64,000 bases of DNA from Paragyromitra xinjiangensis. Lineage: Eukaryota > Ascomycota > Pezizomycetes > Pezizales > Discinaceae. Both the position numbers and the translations under genes were made by a program. The DNA lies in the NCBI GenBank assembly GCA_038503065.1, contig JBCAMK010000008.1, positions 868,001 through 932,000 of the forward strand, written 5' to 3'. Numbering within the stretch: position 1 is the stretch's first letter; the number at the start of each line of letters is the position of its first letter. Shown here piece by piece: positions 1 through 13,100 of the stretch. A model generated the notes under the pieces. It worked only from the letters and a program-made list of their open reading frames with translations, had not been told where the DNA came from and searched no databases.

Positions 1-94
1 TGCAAGAATAAACCTAACCGATAGCTTAAGAAACATGGTTATACGTGCATCTAAGAGGAACAAAGAAAAACCCTCTGGGTACCCGAATTAATAC

Positions 95-2591
95 TTAATT
101 TAATGTGAAAGTAGCGAATCTGCGTAGCGGGCTCCCAATTTTGGGCGCAAATTGCATGCTCTTCCTCCGTGCCATCAAGAGATTCTGCATAACAAGCGGA
201 TTGTAGTCCATTTTCTGCTTTTGCTGCTCCGTTTGAGGGAAAATCGATCTTCTCGGAGTTGGATGTGGTGTTTTCTGGGGATCGGAGGCGCAAGGCGGGG
301 GATCGGAAGCAGCGCCCAAGCTCGAATCATCGATGGGTATTCCAATTAGAAGCTTTGGTTCCATAGATTTACGTCGCTGGAACATGTTAGCAGCGTCAAA
401 GGTTTCCAGTTCTATTCGCAAGTACAACAGAACCCACCCTATGGCCACCTCTTGGGATATGATCCAAATCCACTGGATAGATACTCTCGTCAATCCACGC
501 TTGCTCTTCCTCGCAGGAAGTTACCCATCCAACACCAACACATAGCACCACTCCCTTGCTATCTTTAATCTTCTGAAGCGTTCTGGGACTTCCATCCTTA
601 AATACCACATGCGTAATTCCAATTTTACGTTCCCTTTCTCCCAGAGGGCTAGCCGAATTTGGGTTCCAATTCCAGCTCTTTAAAACTTTTGCTCCAAGTC
701 TCCGGAGTGCTTCCGCGAAAGTCGAGCTGGCATCTACACCCTCGACAGTGTACACATCCAGAAATACAACCGCGCCAGCAAGGACACCCGATGTACGGGC
801 AACACTATTAGAACAGCTTAAGGAGCTATCGTGGTTGTTCCTAGTCGAAGTTTTCACTGTGCCCGAGAAATGATTTTCTTGGTCGTCACTATCGTCACTC
901 TCATTCATAATATCGTCGATAGAATGTAGTTTGACAGGAACGGTGATCTTTTGTATTGGGCTTTCGATAACCCCCAAGAAATGATCCGGAGCATCGAAGG
1001 TCAACAAAAACGGATCAATTGGTATCTTGTCTTCTCGTTGGTTTTTAGCGGCGCTGGGAGGGAACAAATTTCTTCTCTCGGATTGTAATTCCGTCCCCAG
1101 AGATGGCGAAAAAGAGGTTACAGTCGTCGGGTAATTGAGGAATTCGCATTCGTCGGCTTCGTGATCTAAAAAGCAATGGCCTCCTGTTCCTTCTGTCCAA
1201 CCCGTGCTCTTCACTCCTGCTGGAGTCACACTACTTCTCGCGTGGTCTGCATAACCCGAACGCTTGGCTGGTGCATCGTTTTTTGAACTAGCGTCTCTTT
1301 CCTGACGTTCCTGTCCTGCTTTCGCGCCAGACACACAGCTATTGATTCCATAGTGTATAGCGATAGGAACCGTAATTGATAGGTTTGGAGTACCTGACAG
1401 TACCGACGCATCTTTCTCCGATTTTTTGTTTGTGCTGTTGCCGGAATTTTTCTTCAAGTCCCGAATACCCTTATCCTCGCCTACAAGCCTCGATGTTGAT
1501 CGACCCAATACGCGATCATCCAGGTCCATACCTAACTCATCTTCCATCTCATCGGTTTTGATGGGGCACCGTGCCCTAGCTCTCTTCGGGGGACTCCTAA
1601 AACCAGTGTTGGAAGAATCCGGCTGTAAAGCTGCCTTAAGCTCATTGCGGATATCATCCTTTCTTGGACTGCCTAACATAGCTGCCGAAAGCAGACGTTT
1701 AGCGGGTGAAGCAAGTGACGATCCCAAGGCAGTATTGGAGACCTCAGCGTTGTGCTTCAAAAACGGAGCGCTCGTTGCTTCCTGATTGAAGGAATACAAC
1801 ATGGGTCTTCTTGCGGGTGTGGTGAGCAAAGAGGCAGATAAATCCAGAGGTTTCCTAAGTTCCAGTGCTCCGGTCGTTTCTGTATGCCCTTGGGAGAATA
1901 AGGAGGCGGCTCGTTCCCCCCGTTTGGGTTTGGCTGCAAGTTTGAGCGCGGGGGACATTGGGCTCGACAACTCATCCTCCATTTCATGATCAGCTATGGT
2001 GACTTGAGGAGGACGCCTAGCTTTTGAGGGAGAGAGTGCAGGTAGAGGGTCGAGGAGAGTGGCCCTAGTTATTCTCATAGAGGGAAGCCGCAATCTCGTC
2101 GACGGAACGCGGAGAGGCTTTACTGATAATGCATTCATCGAAGACATGAGTTCGTCTGTGTCGTCACTTCCCTGGTTCATCACTGTATCTTCTCGTCTCA
2201 GGGGCACAACATTTTCTTTATCGTCGCTGAATGCGACTCGTTTCACTGATTTCGCGGCAGCTACAGTAGTCGATAACCTCATACTCGAGATTTTCTTCGT
2301 GGCCCCCCCACCATTCTTAGCTGACTTGCGTTTTGGCGCAGCTTTAACCCCTTTAGTTTCCGTGGCGGTACTGAGAATAGTTCTCTGAGAGGGTTTTGTT
2401 GTCCTAGGAGCTGGTGGAGCCGCATCTGACTGGGCTGACAATTCCGTATCAATAATAGCAGTAACTTTTTGTTTCTCTGGCGCTTTCTGACCTTTCTGCT
2501 GATGCAGTTGCTTGACGTCTACCAAGTTATCGCTGGCTCTCGCTCGAGCACGGGTGAGGTATCTCCGGGGTTGGGTAGGTTCTGTTGCCAT
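95..2591 (-). CDS. BRCT-domain nuclear protein (two exons)
   Basis: I model complement(join(95..376,438..2591)), 811 aa. The 61-nt intron (437 down to 377) has a GTGGGT donor, a GCTAAC branch site and a TTCCAG acceptor, and it joins the two long frames in phase. The first ~600 residues are low-complexity, rich in Ser, Pro and basic residues, as in a disordered nuclear protein. Residues ~606-710 form one BRCT domain: a hydrophobic VVFLDVYT start, then THVVFKDGS, then the diagnostic WVTSC...DESIYPVDL segment. After the intron comes a basic RRKSMEP stretch. BRCT domains bind phosphopeptides in DNA-damage or cell-cycle proteins. The single C-terminal BRCT resembles microcephalin-like fungal proteins, but I cannot name an orthologue. 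The start at 2591 (MATEPTQ) is preferred; an in-frame ATG lies at 2663. The product is certain only at domain level. Confidence 0.8.
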
Positions 2592-3188
2592 TATCGATGG
2601 ATAGGCGACGGACAAGCAGTTGGCTTCAAAAAAAAATGATGTTGGAAGATTGGTAAAGAACACGATATATTAGGAAGTAATTGTGATAGTACCAAAAATT
2701 TATGGTACAATGGTTAAGGGATGAAGGAAGCTGGAGAGGCCACGCTTGGCTTCCTGCTTTGTTTTGACCACCCGCGTTGGTAACCAGGGCAACAGCAATC
2801 CTACTGTTACCCGGTGAAAGCCCTAGCTAAGCATGGGTTTTATTCACACCATAACTTGCGATATTCTTGTACCTTAGAAACAATGAAACTATGAGTTAAC
2901 AAAAAAATGACGCTCCTAGGCTTGCGCCGCAACCTGCGCCGCAACTAAAAGACTACCAAGAACAACCTTGAGAGTGCAGCAGAAAATAATAGGTGAAAAA
3001 TACATTCGAATCATGAGGATATTAGGGAACATTCGAACACTTTCCATCACTACTTATTACAGGAGTTATAGTCTCAGCCTGTCATTGTCGGGCTTAATAA
3101 GGGGGAGGGGGCGCCAGGTCTTTTAGATGGTAGTAAACAGCCGCATCCCAAAAGCCTTCGCACCCCTAGCGACCTGACAATACATGTA

Positions 3189-3476
3189 CAGTTGCGTCCA
3201 ACAAGTTCTTGCGGTTTTTAAAGTACCATGATGCAACAAGATGCCACAAACCACTCAATGAAAGTATTTACTATTCAACAAAAAAGAAAGAATCATGTTT
3301 CGCCATTATTGCTTAAAGCATTTACAGTATGTCCTTTATTGTACTGGTGTGATTAAGATTCAGTTGTGGGAGGCATGGTGGATTTGGGGGTGTCGTGCTA
3401 TGGGGCTCGTAGTGCCTTGTTGCGTCATGATACCTCAAATTTTAAAAACCGCAAGAACTTATTAGACGCGCAACTG
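3189..3476. mobile_element. Tc1/mariner-pogo type MITE, 288 bp
   Basis: The left end begins CAGTTGCGTCCAACAAGTTC and the right end is its near-perfect inverse, ending CGCGCAACTG. The inverted similarity runs about 45 bp through a shared GAACTT/GCGGTTTTTAAA block. TA dinucleotides flank both sides (3187-3188 and 3477-3478), the target duplication of Tc1/mariner elements. There is no transposase, so the element is non-autonomous. A fragment of the same family lies near 43,509-43,563. Confidence 0.75.
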
Positions 3477-3843
3477 TACTACAACTGAATTACTATAAAA
3501 CCAAGCTAGAGAACAGTAATTAAATTAAGAAAGATATACGAATATTAACATATTGAATAACATCTAACCCTTGGTATAATTGCCTTGTGGAGAAACTACG
3601 GTCACAGTTCGCCAGTGGTGTACGTGTTGAGCTTCGTAGTCAGGATGGGAAGACTTTTGGAACGCGGCTGTACTAATCTTGTGCCCAGCCCTAAACACGC
3701 ATCTTGCTGCTACCGTAGGGCCTGGACCAATAAAACCCCCGAAGACCCTCCAGGAGTTTTTTCTGCTCGGAGAGGTTTTTCCCCTCCGAAGGTACAAGTG
3801 CTTCTATGGGGCTTCCTCACAAACTTGAATATCAAGACACCTA

Positions 3844-4057
3844 AAAGGTGAACCAAACTAATGCAACATGCAATGCTCTTGGCGTAAGGGCTCCAAACAA
3901 AAGAGGGTGGGAGGCCACTTCAATGGCTGAAGGGATGGTATTTCCTCTAAAGCTATGTACGGGCAGTCTTCAATTCTACGTTATGCACCTTGCCCCGAAA
4001 CCCCCCTAGCCCTTACGCCAAGAGCGTTGCATGTTACATTAGTTTGGTCCACCTTTA
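3844..4057. repeat. Foldback inverted repeat, ~49-bp arms
   Basis: Arms at 3844-3892 and 4008-4057 are inverted copies sharing ACCAAACTAATG and CTCTTGGCGTAAGGGCT, with a few mismatches and a ~115-bp spacer. No coding capacity is seen. It is probably a small foldback transposon; the ends outside the arms do not match. Confidence 0.65.
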
Positions 4058-5302
4058 GATTTTCGGAACCATACCCCCAAAAAGAGCTTTTTTGCCTGCT
4101 ATAGCCCCCCCAAGGTGTATATAGTAATTGTATGTACACGTAGTGAAATAAAGTACCAATTACCTCCGAACTCCACCGGAACCCCATATGCATAAGGTAG
4201 AGTCCAGGATTTTTTTGCCCGGAAGATACAAGCAAATGCATGTAGCTTCCGAGTAAAATGAAAAACCAATTATGCCCTGAAAACCCTCTTAAACTTCAGA
4301 GGTCCGAAAATGTTCGAGAAAAGAATTGGCCGAGCTCGGCGACTTATTGTTCCATATACGGTACATACATGTACATGTACATGTACTTTTTAATGATGTA
4401 CACGGCAAGCTACGGGCATGGGGCTAGGGATGAGGCTAGTAGTATACCAATACTATATGCACTTAGTACATATCGGGCATTACTTGAATGTGCTTGTTTT
4501 CGTTCGATAGCGTAATAACTAAGATGTTTCGCATATCTCTCATGATCAAACTTCTAAGTTTTATATACATACATCCATTCCATCCCAATCCACTTCAGGT
4601 CCTACTAAATAATTCGTGCCTGCATGCTCCAGGTTAGTCTTGTGCCCTGTTGAAGTTCAGGAGCGGTTTGAGCGAGCAAATAACTGAAGTGAATTGAATG
4701 TTTTATGATGATGGAAGAAAGAGAAAAAAGAAAGACGAGAACACTAAATATATACATCCACTAGCTCAATGACAGAGCCTCATAACACTAAAGAATCATG
4801 TGCCACAGCACTTCTCAACATGCCCGGCCCCTGTTTACGTTCTCTAAGGTTACTATTCACTGAAGAAGAAACTCATTCTCTATTGATCGCGTTACGATTA
4901 CTGGCCTATCAGGGTTAAAATATAACAGGATTACCTTACCTCGTACCAAGTAGCTAGGGCAAGAATCGTCATTTTGCCAAGATTAGTTATGTCAGCTCTC
5001 TCCTTGTCTGTGGTGATGTGAACGCAAGAAACGCACTAAGCCTAATTGGGTTTGGTTCGAGACAAGCTCTCCCACGATTCGGATCTCAGGGACTAAAACG
5101 CATTCCACGTCGCTTGGACCACTGTGAGGAGGTGTGCGGTTGGTGCCACACCATAGTTTTTGTAAAATCTTGTTCCTTTATTTGTTTGTTTGAAAAGAGG
5201 TTTTGTTCACGCCATAACTTTCGTTGGCGCATGAGATATTCTAGCACCTAGAAATCAATGCAATTCTGATTAAAAAAATTAGGAAGGCTAGTGGCAAGAA
5301 TA

Positions 5303-5472
5303 CAGTACCAAAAAATGGGGTGGATCTACTACCGTATTGTTAGAAAATGCTGTATTAATTCTGGAGCGCTGCTGCATTTGCTGATAAATCCCGTAGCACT
5401 GCGGAATTAACCCAGCATTTCCTAGAATACTGTAAAAATGCTGTACCAATCGCATCCCCCTTTTTGGCACTG
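5303..5472. mobile_element. Short TIR element (MITE), 170 bp
   Basis: The left end CAGTACCAAAAAATGGGG matches the inverse of the right end CCCCCTTTTTGGCACTG, and TA flanks both sides (5301-5302, 5473-5474). Inverted similarity continues inward as AATGCTG...AATTC versus GAATTAACCCAGCATT. The structure fits a non-autonomous pogo-like element. Confidence 0.7.
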
Positions 5473-7771
5473 TAAGTTTCCATACCCGCTTCAGAACGAG
5501 TATGGCAGCAAGTAATATGTAATCAGAGGATGGACATAACAAATATAAGGAAGGAGAGATAGACTAAACGAATGCACACTGTGGGGAAGACTGGCTATGA
5601 GCATGAGTATCTCCTTTATGAGAGCAGAGCAAGGCTTACTTCTGATCAATTGTTATACAAATATTCCGGTGGGAAGTTACTCTCGCCAGAGGTATTCCTC
5701 TAAATCCAAATCTGATTCGTGGTCGTTCCATTGGTTTCTTAACTAAGCCTGATAGGCGCAAATCCTGCTGTCTTTACGAGACAGGTGCCCATCAGAACCC
5801 GGGTTATAAGAGTATTCGCCCTACGGGAATATGAAGTGTAAACTAGACCAGGGCTATTTTACGTGCGCTGGTACCTCCCCCCCCCCAATAAGAATATCTA
5901 GTTTGTAACACATTTTATAAGATGATTGCACTGTACTTGAGTTTAGTAGTGTAACCACCGCAAGGGACATACAAATCTTGCGTGTGGAAACAGGCCCGCC
6001 GGCCAAATATGACAAGATACACTATATGATACCTCCTCACTGGAACGGCAGCAGAGAGTGTGGGACCCAGCTCAGACACTTCAGGAGCATCCTTCAAGTT
6101 TCTAGTCTATTCTGCTCGCGGGCATTCTGTCTCTTTACTCTAAAGCAATTTAATAGGCTAAAATTCACTAGTTAGGTATCTATGGGACTCGAAGGCTAGT
6201 CGCGTTGACATCTCGGAGAAAGGTTAAAACGTTAGCGTAACCCCCGATAACACTTTATTTAACACATCACAGAGTGCTGGCACCCCCGGATACTTCCTTC
6301 TCCGGTGCATTCTCCGGTGCATTATATTCGAGTCAAGGACCCGCACCAGCCGGGGCATCCCACGTGTGTGGTATCAACTTTATTGTGACTTTCTAGAAAT
6401 GTATATGAACCTTTGGTCAACGGAAGCTGAACTAGAAGAGTGGCGGGGTGTTTATCTCTACCTTGATCTGAGAGTAGATATCTGTCAAGCCATAAAATCT
6501 GGGCCGCTAGCACTTCGAATTCTACGGTTTAGACTTGCAACTGGTATCAGATTGAGGCGATTCTCGGTGTACTATGCATGCTCTGTACTGGTAAGCTACG
6601 ACCCGCTGCGGGGCAAAACTAGATCTGATATGGTGGTGAATGTAGCAAGAGGAGGTCCAAGCCGCAGAGCCCGCCGTTGACCAGTATATACCAGAGACCG
6701 TAGGCGGACATGATTTGTACGTTGCTCGACACTAAACCGTACAAATTTACTCCGGTTATGGCTTTCCCTTTTCAGTATACATTAACGTAGTAAAAGCCTG
6801 GCGCGCATCGGCAGCTCGTAGCTATTAACCCACTTTAGTAAGAACCAAAAATAGAGTACCGCCGGCCAGTAGCAAAACCACTAGGCCTTTAAAAGTCCAA
6901 GAATCCATCAGTTTCGCCCGCGAGATACATAGGGTATGGTGCGCGAAGCGAGTGTGAATATTTATAACATCAGCTTCATGGTTTTGGTTGTTTTGACTAA
7001 TCATTATAGAAACTAGCAGTTTAGTACCACCTTAGTGCTGGTGGCCCTAGTACAGTGCACGTGATTGTTTAGTGCTATTGTGGCTATGATTTTTTTAAAA
7101 TTCTATTATAATCTACGCGAACCCCCTTTCCAAAATAGTTTATATACTTTCCCTCTATCGTACTGTATTTATTGGCTACATGTACATGTATGTGCTCTCA
7201 GGTCATTACCCTGACGCATGAAGGTAGGCCTAGCGACAAGAATTTCATCGGAGGGTGCCAGAGCAACGATAAGGCTGAGTGGTCTGAACGTAGTTCGCCT
7301 GGTGGGGTGCCGAGAACCTGACATAGGAAGTACTGCTCTTTTTAGATTATGCGTCATTTATTGAGGAATCTCTTAGAGCTTAAGAGGCATAGTCTCGAAA
7401 GAGGTTTTCGTTGACCGAACTGAAGAGTTTAAGATTGATGGGAATATCTGCCCTGAGGCGGGCTCCAAGTGAAACATCCGAAACTGCGATGTGCAGAGAT
7501 CGGCAAAAATAGCAACTTCCCTCCAATTGCCGCCAGGGATCACTGACGGAATTCCAGGAAATGAGGATCAATGAAAAGGGGTCCCAAGAATCAAGATATC
7601 TCCAAAGTCAAGAAAGCCTCCACCGCTTGCTTCTTAACCATCAACACGTAGCGACAGCGCCAAATCTCGTCCGTCCTTTGTTGTATTTCTCTAACAAACA
7701 CGTCTATTGCTTTCGCGTTTCGCTTTTTTTCCTTTCCTTTCCTTTCCTTGCTTTTTTCAGCTTTTCTCACG

Positions 7772-10053
7772 ATGGCTGCGGTTGACGACGACGATAAAAC
7801 CTCATATCCGCTACCCACAACAAATTTAGTGGCGCCGCCCCCCCCACGCGGCCGTGTGCATCCAGCTTTTAACGTAGCGTGAGTTTCACTCTTGAGGGTG
7901 CCTACCACCTGACGATTGTTCTAACATCAACCACGACAGTTTGTGGATAATGCTGAGTTCAGCTGTTATTTTATTCAACAAGTGGATATTAGATCCGGGG
8001 GCTATTGATTTCCGTTTGTCCCCTTACCCTCAGCTTTTGATGGAGATAAATTCGTTAACATGACCTTGTTCCAGAATTTCGTACGATTTCGCCTCTATTT
8101 TCCTTATCCTCTAGTCCTCTCACCAAGCTGACCTCGGGGAAGCTATCTTTTTGACAACATGGCATCTGGTATTTTCAACAATCGCGACACAGGTCCTCGC
8201 GAAGACGACTACTTTACTGGATGGACGCAAAGAGGTCAAGATGACCGGCAAAGTCTACCTGAGGGCAATTTGCCCGGTCGGGTTGCTCTTTAGCTTGAGT
8301 TTGATCTGTGGAAATAAAGCTTATCGATACTTGAGTGTTTCGTTTATTCAGATGTTGAAGGTATGATGGCGACCCTGGGATATTTACTACACCAACTAGG
8401 TTAACATTATGGGCCCTAGGCGACAACCCCCGTGACAGTCCTCTTGGCAGGCTGGTGTTTAGCGGTCGAAAAGCCAAACTTACGGACGTTGAGGAATATT
8501 TCGTTTATCGTTATCGGCGCCATAATTGCTTCATATGGAGAAATTCTATTTAACCCTACAGGCCTCACATACCAGGTCTTTGGGAATATCTTCGAGGCAT
8601 TTAGGCTTGTCCTGGTGCAAAAACTCTTATCGCCTGCAGAATATAAGATGGATCCCTTGGTCTTGCTTTACTATTTGGCCCCCGTCTGTGCTACTTTGAA
8701 TTTTGTTCTCTTCTTGGTATTTGAGAGTAAATACTTGTTCATAGCAGACATCATGAGGGTTGGCTCAACAATATTTATCTCGAATGCGTTGATAGCGTTT
8801 GCGTTAAATGCTTCCTTAGTCTTTTTGGTAGGATATCCTTGGTTTGGAATTGACTGGTGTTCCTGCTAACACTAAACTAGATTGGGAAAACATCGTCCTT
8901 GGTCCTTACTCTTTGCGGTGTTCTCAAGGATATCCTCCTTGTTTGCGCATCAATTGTCATTTTTGGCACACCAATTTCCGGACTCCAGCTGGCCGGATAC
9001 TCTATTGCATTGGCAGGTCTTGTTTCCTATAAGCTTGGCACTGAAAAGTTGGGGGAAGGTTACGCCAACATACGCGGAAATACCCTAAGGAGTCCCGCAT
9101 CGAAGAAAACGTTTGTGGGCGCGGGATTCCTTTTCATCCTATTATCCGTTGGTGGGATATATCGGAACTACAGATCAGTCAATAACTCTAAAACTGTCTA
9201 CGGTTCTATGCCTGTTCAGTTCAAAACACCAGAAGAACTAGTCCTCTACGAGCCAAGCAGGAAGTTTGACATTGTTGTGAGTATGTATCAGGAGAATCAA
9301 ACCCAGATCGCGGAAGAATTGAGAGGGATTAAGGAGCTCTCACCATTACAAGGTCTTGAGCCGAATATCATCATCTACGTCAAGGATCAGAAAGCAGATG
9401 TAGCTGCAATCAAAAAGAAAATTGGTGCGGACATGGTCCAGATCATCCCGAACAGAGGCCGTGAAGGCGGAACATACCTCTTGCATATCCTCAATGAATG
9501 GGACAACCTTGCAGCACACACACTTTTTCTCCAGGGTGACATCCATAAGCTCGTACAGCTTAAGGAACGAATCACAGATTACTTTCTTCCCACGACAGGC
9601 GTACTCTCGCTAGGATTTGGGTATAGCGCCTGCTCTTGTGACAACTGCCAAGACGCCTGGGGCGGGGAAGATGTTTGGTACCGTGTTCCAGAGGTCTACT
9701 CTGCCGTAACTGGCGAGCTCTGCCCAACTTCTAAGATCCTTATGTCGTACGGCGGTCAATTCATCGTCTCAGCCAGTCGTATCCGATCTACTAGGAAAGC
9801 CGTTTTTGAGCATATCAAGCAGCTTCTAGAAAGCGATAAGGATCATTGGATTCATGATGACTCAAAAATGGATAGGTTCAACGATAGACCTGATAATCCG
9901 TACTTCGGACACACTTTGGAAAGAAGCTGGATGATCCTGTTTCAATGCTCTGATCCTAGGCTATCACTCACCTGCCCTACCCTCAACACTAGAAGGCAAC
10001 CGGCAGACACGGACGAAACCTGTCAGTGTATCGATGAGACTCAGGTATTATGA
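7772..10053 (+). CDS. TPT-family membrane transporter fused to DUF3431 domain
   Basis: I model join(7772..7878,7940..8013,8143..8360,8420..8827,8881..10053), 659 aa; all four introns are GT-AG and keep phase. Residues ~36-326 are a triose-phosphate/nucleotide-sugar transporter domain with many hydrophobic segments: SSAVILFNKWIL near the start, FPIFLTTWHLVFSTIATQVL, SVSFIQMLKATTPVTVLL (the conserved K-A-TP region), and GVLKDILLVCASIVIFGTP near the end. A further hydrophobic segment at ~346-362 precedes a soluble domain at ~398-625 matching DUF3431 (KFDIVVSMYQEN, LFLQGDIH, PYFGHTLERSW). The first domain would move a phosphorylated or nucleotide-linked sugar across an ER/Golgi-type membrane; DUF3431 has no established activity, though its look is glycosyltransferase-like (inference). 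The last ~30 residues are unlike the family, so the 3' end is less certain. Confidence 0.82.
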
Positions 10054-10078
10054 AGGATCGGGGTATGGCGTTGCGGTG

Positions 10079-10121
10079 TTTTCTTTCCTTTGTCTTTGTT
10101 TTTGTTTTTGTTTTTGTTTTT
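10079..10121 (+). repeat. Simple T-rich tandem repeat (GTTTTT unit)
   Basis: Four to five copies of a six-base GTTTTT unit lie about 30 bases downstream of the transporter stop codon. The T-rich tract may sit in the 3' untranslated region. Confidence 0.7.
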
Positions 10122-13100
10122 GTTTCGGCACGTGATATAGAAGGCTGTATATATGTCTTAGGCAAGGGCTTAAACCTCCCAAACGAGTAAGCAGGACCCG
10201 TTATTAACAAGCTCTCATTTCTAGATTTTTATGCAAAATTTTTGGTATGTTTTGGTATGTTGATAACTCTGCACAGAAATCCTGATAGCAGATTAGATGC
10301 TATAGTTTACTTAACTTATATTTCATCTTTTTTTACGACTAGTGCAGAGACTTTTACCATCGATTTTTCCTCCCTTTGTGAGTTAGGACGTACGCCATCT
10401 TCATTTTATAGCAAGAAAGTACTACATGTAGTAGAAACCCGTGATGCATATGTACTCTCTGAAAAATAAAATGTATGACCTGGGTAAAACGTTGACCTGC
10501 ATAGTAGCAGCCGGAATCGCACCTCACTTTGATACAAATATTTCCTATACAACCGATTTACTTTGCTATTAGTATTAATAAAGGATTTGAGGTTTATCTT
10601 CAAAAAACATCAAGTTTAACTGAAGCCTCGTACGTGATGTGTGTGGTGTTGGTTGTTACCGAGGCTTACCTGGGTCGTGGACTTTACTTTTCAGCAAGTA
10701 ATACTTGAGCTTGCCTTTCGTTGTGCTTACAGGAGCACAAAAAATTATGTTAGTCTTTCTAAATTGTTGAGGGGCAAAAATGCTCCAAAGTTTCCGTTTA
10801 CTGACTTCGTTAATATGCATGCATGCATCCCCTTTAAATCCGGCTGTGGGCCGGGCGTGGCTTGTAATGTATATTCTGAAAATTACACATCTATGAGCTC
10901 TGACAAGCAATTCATAATCTAATTAGGAGTGATTAAATCTGCCCTGTTAAGAAGTTTAAAAGACCGAATGAAGCGTCTAGCTCTCGGTTCGTTGGTCGGA
11001 TCTAACAGTTAGACAGATTATTTTCCTGACTTCTAGTGTTTGCCCCGAATGTCGGATCCAGAGACCTGTAGAACATTGGCTTCGTACCTTTATGGTTAGC
11101 GTGAGTTGATAAGCAAGATCGGCTTGGCAAATAACATTGAAGCAGGCAAAGCAGATCTTGAAAGGTAATTTGTTAAATTCAAACTGTGAGTTGATAGTAA
11201 ATCAAGGGCATTCGGGGCCGGCCAGTCTGCTGGCTTCCGGTCGTTTAAATTTTGTTAGGGCATATCCAGTTCATTTCGCAAGTTGGTACTCATCTTCCCT
11301 AGTTGTATAACCACTAATACTCTAGTATTTCGACTGGATCTCTGGGGCGACTCGGGTACCTGCTTATAGAGGTAGTAAACGAGTGTTAATGTCCCGGGAC
11401 TGTACCTGGAGAGCTATACATGGCCCTCTACTCGGCCTTCCTCTTGCCTTCATCGTCTTCATATCAAATAAGCTCCCCTTTGTGCCTTGCAGTCTCCAGT
11501 GCATAATCTCTGGGCTGTATCCTGAGGCCTCATAGTTAAAGTTGAAATCCCCAGTCCCGTTGTATGTGGTGAGAAGATACGGTAGTAAGCGCCTACGGTG
11601 GGGGCGTCAATCACTGCGCATGTAGGGAGCTGCGTATACATTGATGGCTTGGGCTTACCCCCACCCTTTGGATTTTTACTACACTTCTTCAAATTTCCAT
11701 TTCAATCTCTTTAAATATAAGGTAATCCTCAACAATTCCACCCCCTCTAGTGATCCAACCTCCTCAATGAGATATTATTAGAGTGTTAGCAAAACCTGGG
11801 CATTGTAGAGATATTGCATATTGCTGCACAGTGAGAGGCACTAAAGCCCAACTGCTATTGATGAGTGTAAAACCACTTGCTATGGTATCGCCGTATCTTG
11901 ACTGCATAACGGTCAATAGATGGATAGAATCCTTCACCTGGATGAGATCTTCTGACCTGGTGCTCGCAAACCATACCAGAGAGATTATAGAGGGAATTGT
12001 GCAGTATGGGCTATAGATATTCTTGTATATACCAAACCTAGCTCTGATTAGGCAGAGCAATGCTTCTCCAAAGACATATCAGGAGCCCCACTACACTCAA
12101 ATCTTTACGAATCCAAATTGTTAGTCGCTGTAGTCATTCACACTCATGGTCCATATTCCAAGGCCTTCGGTACTCTTAGGCCCCAGACCCACTCGATATG
12201 AAAAATTAAGACTGTTATATATAGAGGGTAACGATCGGACGGCGGACAAGAGCTTGGGCTTGGCAAGGACTATAGAGATGGTACAGGGCTATTGGCGGGG
12301 CACTAGTTTTTGCGCCTTCCTTATAGTCCTAGTACCGTTGTATTTGGCCAGTAAGCCCATGGGCTTAAAGTAAAGTGGTGAGAAAGAAGGCGTGAGAACA
12401 AGCCAATTGGAACCTCAGGGTTGGGGTTACTGCCAGCACTTTCCTGTTTCAACGAAGTCAATGCTATTTGATTGGCTCTCTCCGCCGCCCTCTCTTTCAC
12501 CACTTTACTTTAAGCCCATGGGTTTGCCCGCCAAATACAACGGTATGTTAAAGTTTTAACCCCTCAGAACTGAGTTCCACGTGATAGTGTTTTGTCAGCC
12601 TAATATCGTGCATGTCCGAAAGTTGATGATGATGATGATTTCATCAAGTATATCCAACCGCCTGGGTTAGCATGTCGGAAAGTGGTTTTACCCCAATTCC
12701 ACCAACATCAACAAGCTGGCAACCTAATAGAAGGGTTTCAAAGGCTGGTGATGGATTTTACACTTAGGAGAGTAGTTATAAATTTATAACTAGATAAATT
12801 ATACTGATTGCAGGATAGAATGGGCTCGAGCATAAATGCCAAAAAGTTGATATGAACACGTGCACTACACGATTGCAGGAAATTGCTCAATGGTTTGAAA
12901 CAAAAGTTCTAGATATGGCTCTCAGTAAGTATCATAGTTGCCATCGAAAGAACTTTATGTAATGTGGTTATTCTGGGAGCTACACCTAAAAAACCGTCAT
13001 ACCCAACTTTCCGACATACCCGACCGCAAGATAGTACTTGGCAGCAGCTATAGGGCTCAATCCTGGCCCAAAGGATGCACCGCTGATCATTGAACGGATG

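Larger units (their letters stand above)
2664..7771. other. Intergenic region with MITE-like elements
   Basis: I see no convincing gene in these 5.1 kb; open frames are short and unlike known families. The stretch holds two TIR elements (3189-3476 and 5303-5472) and a foldback repeat (3844-4057), listed separately. The last ~60 bases before the next gene are pyrimidine-rich (runs of CTTTCC), as is common in fungal promoters. Confidence 0.6.

Noticed and set aside
10641..10922. 93-codon plus-strand ORF
   Set aside because: An antisense frame of similar length is also open and no family is recognised.
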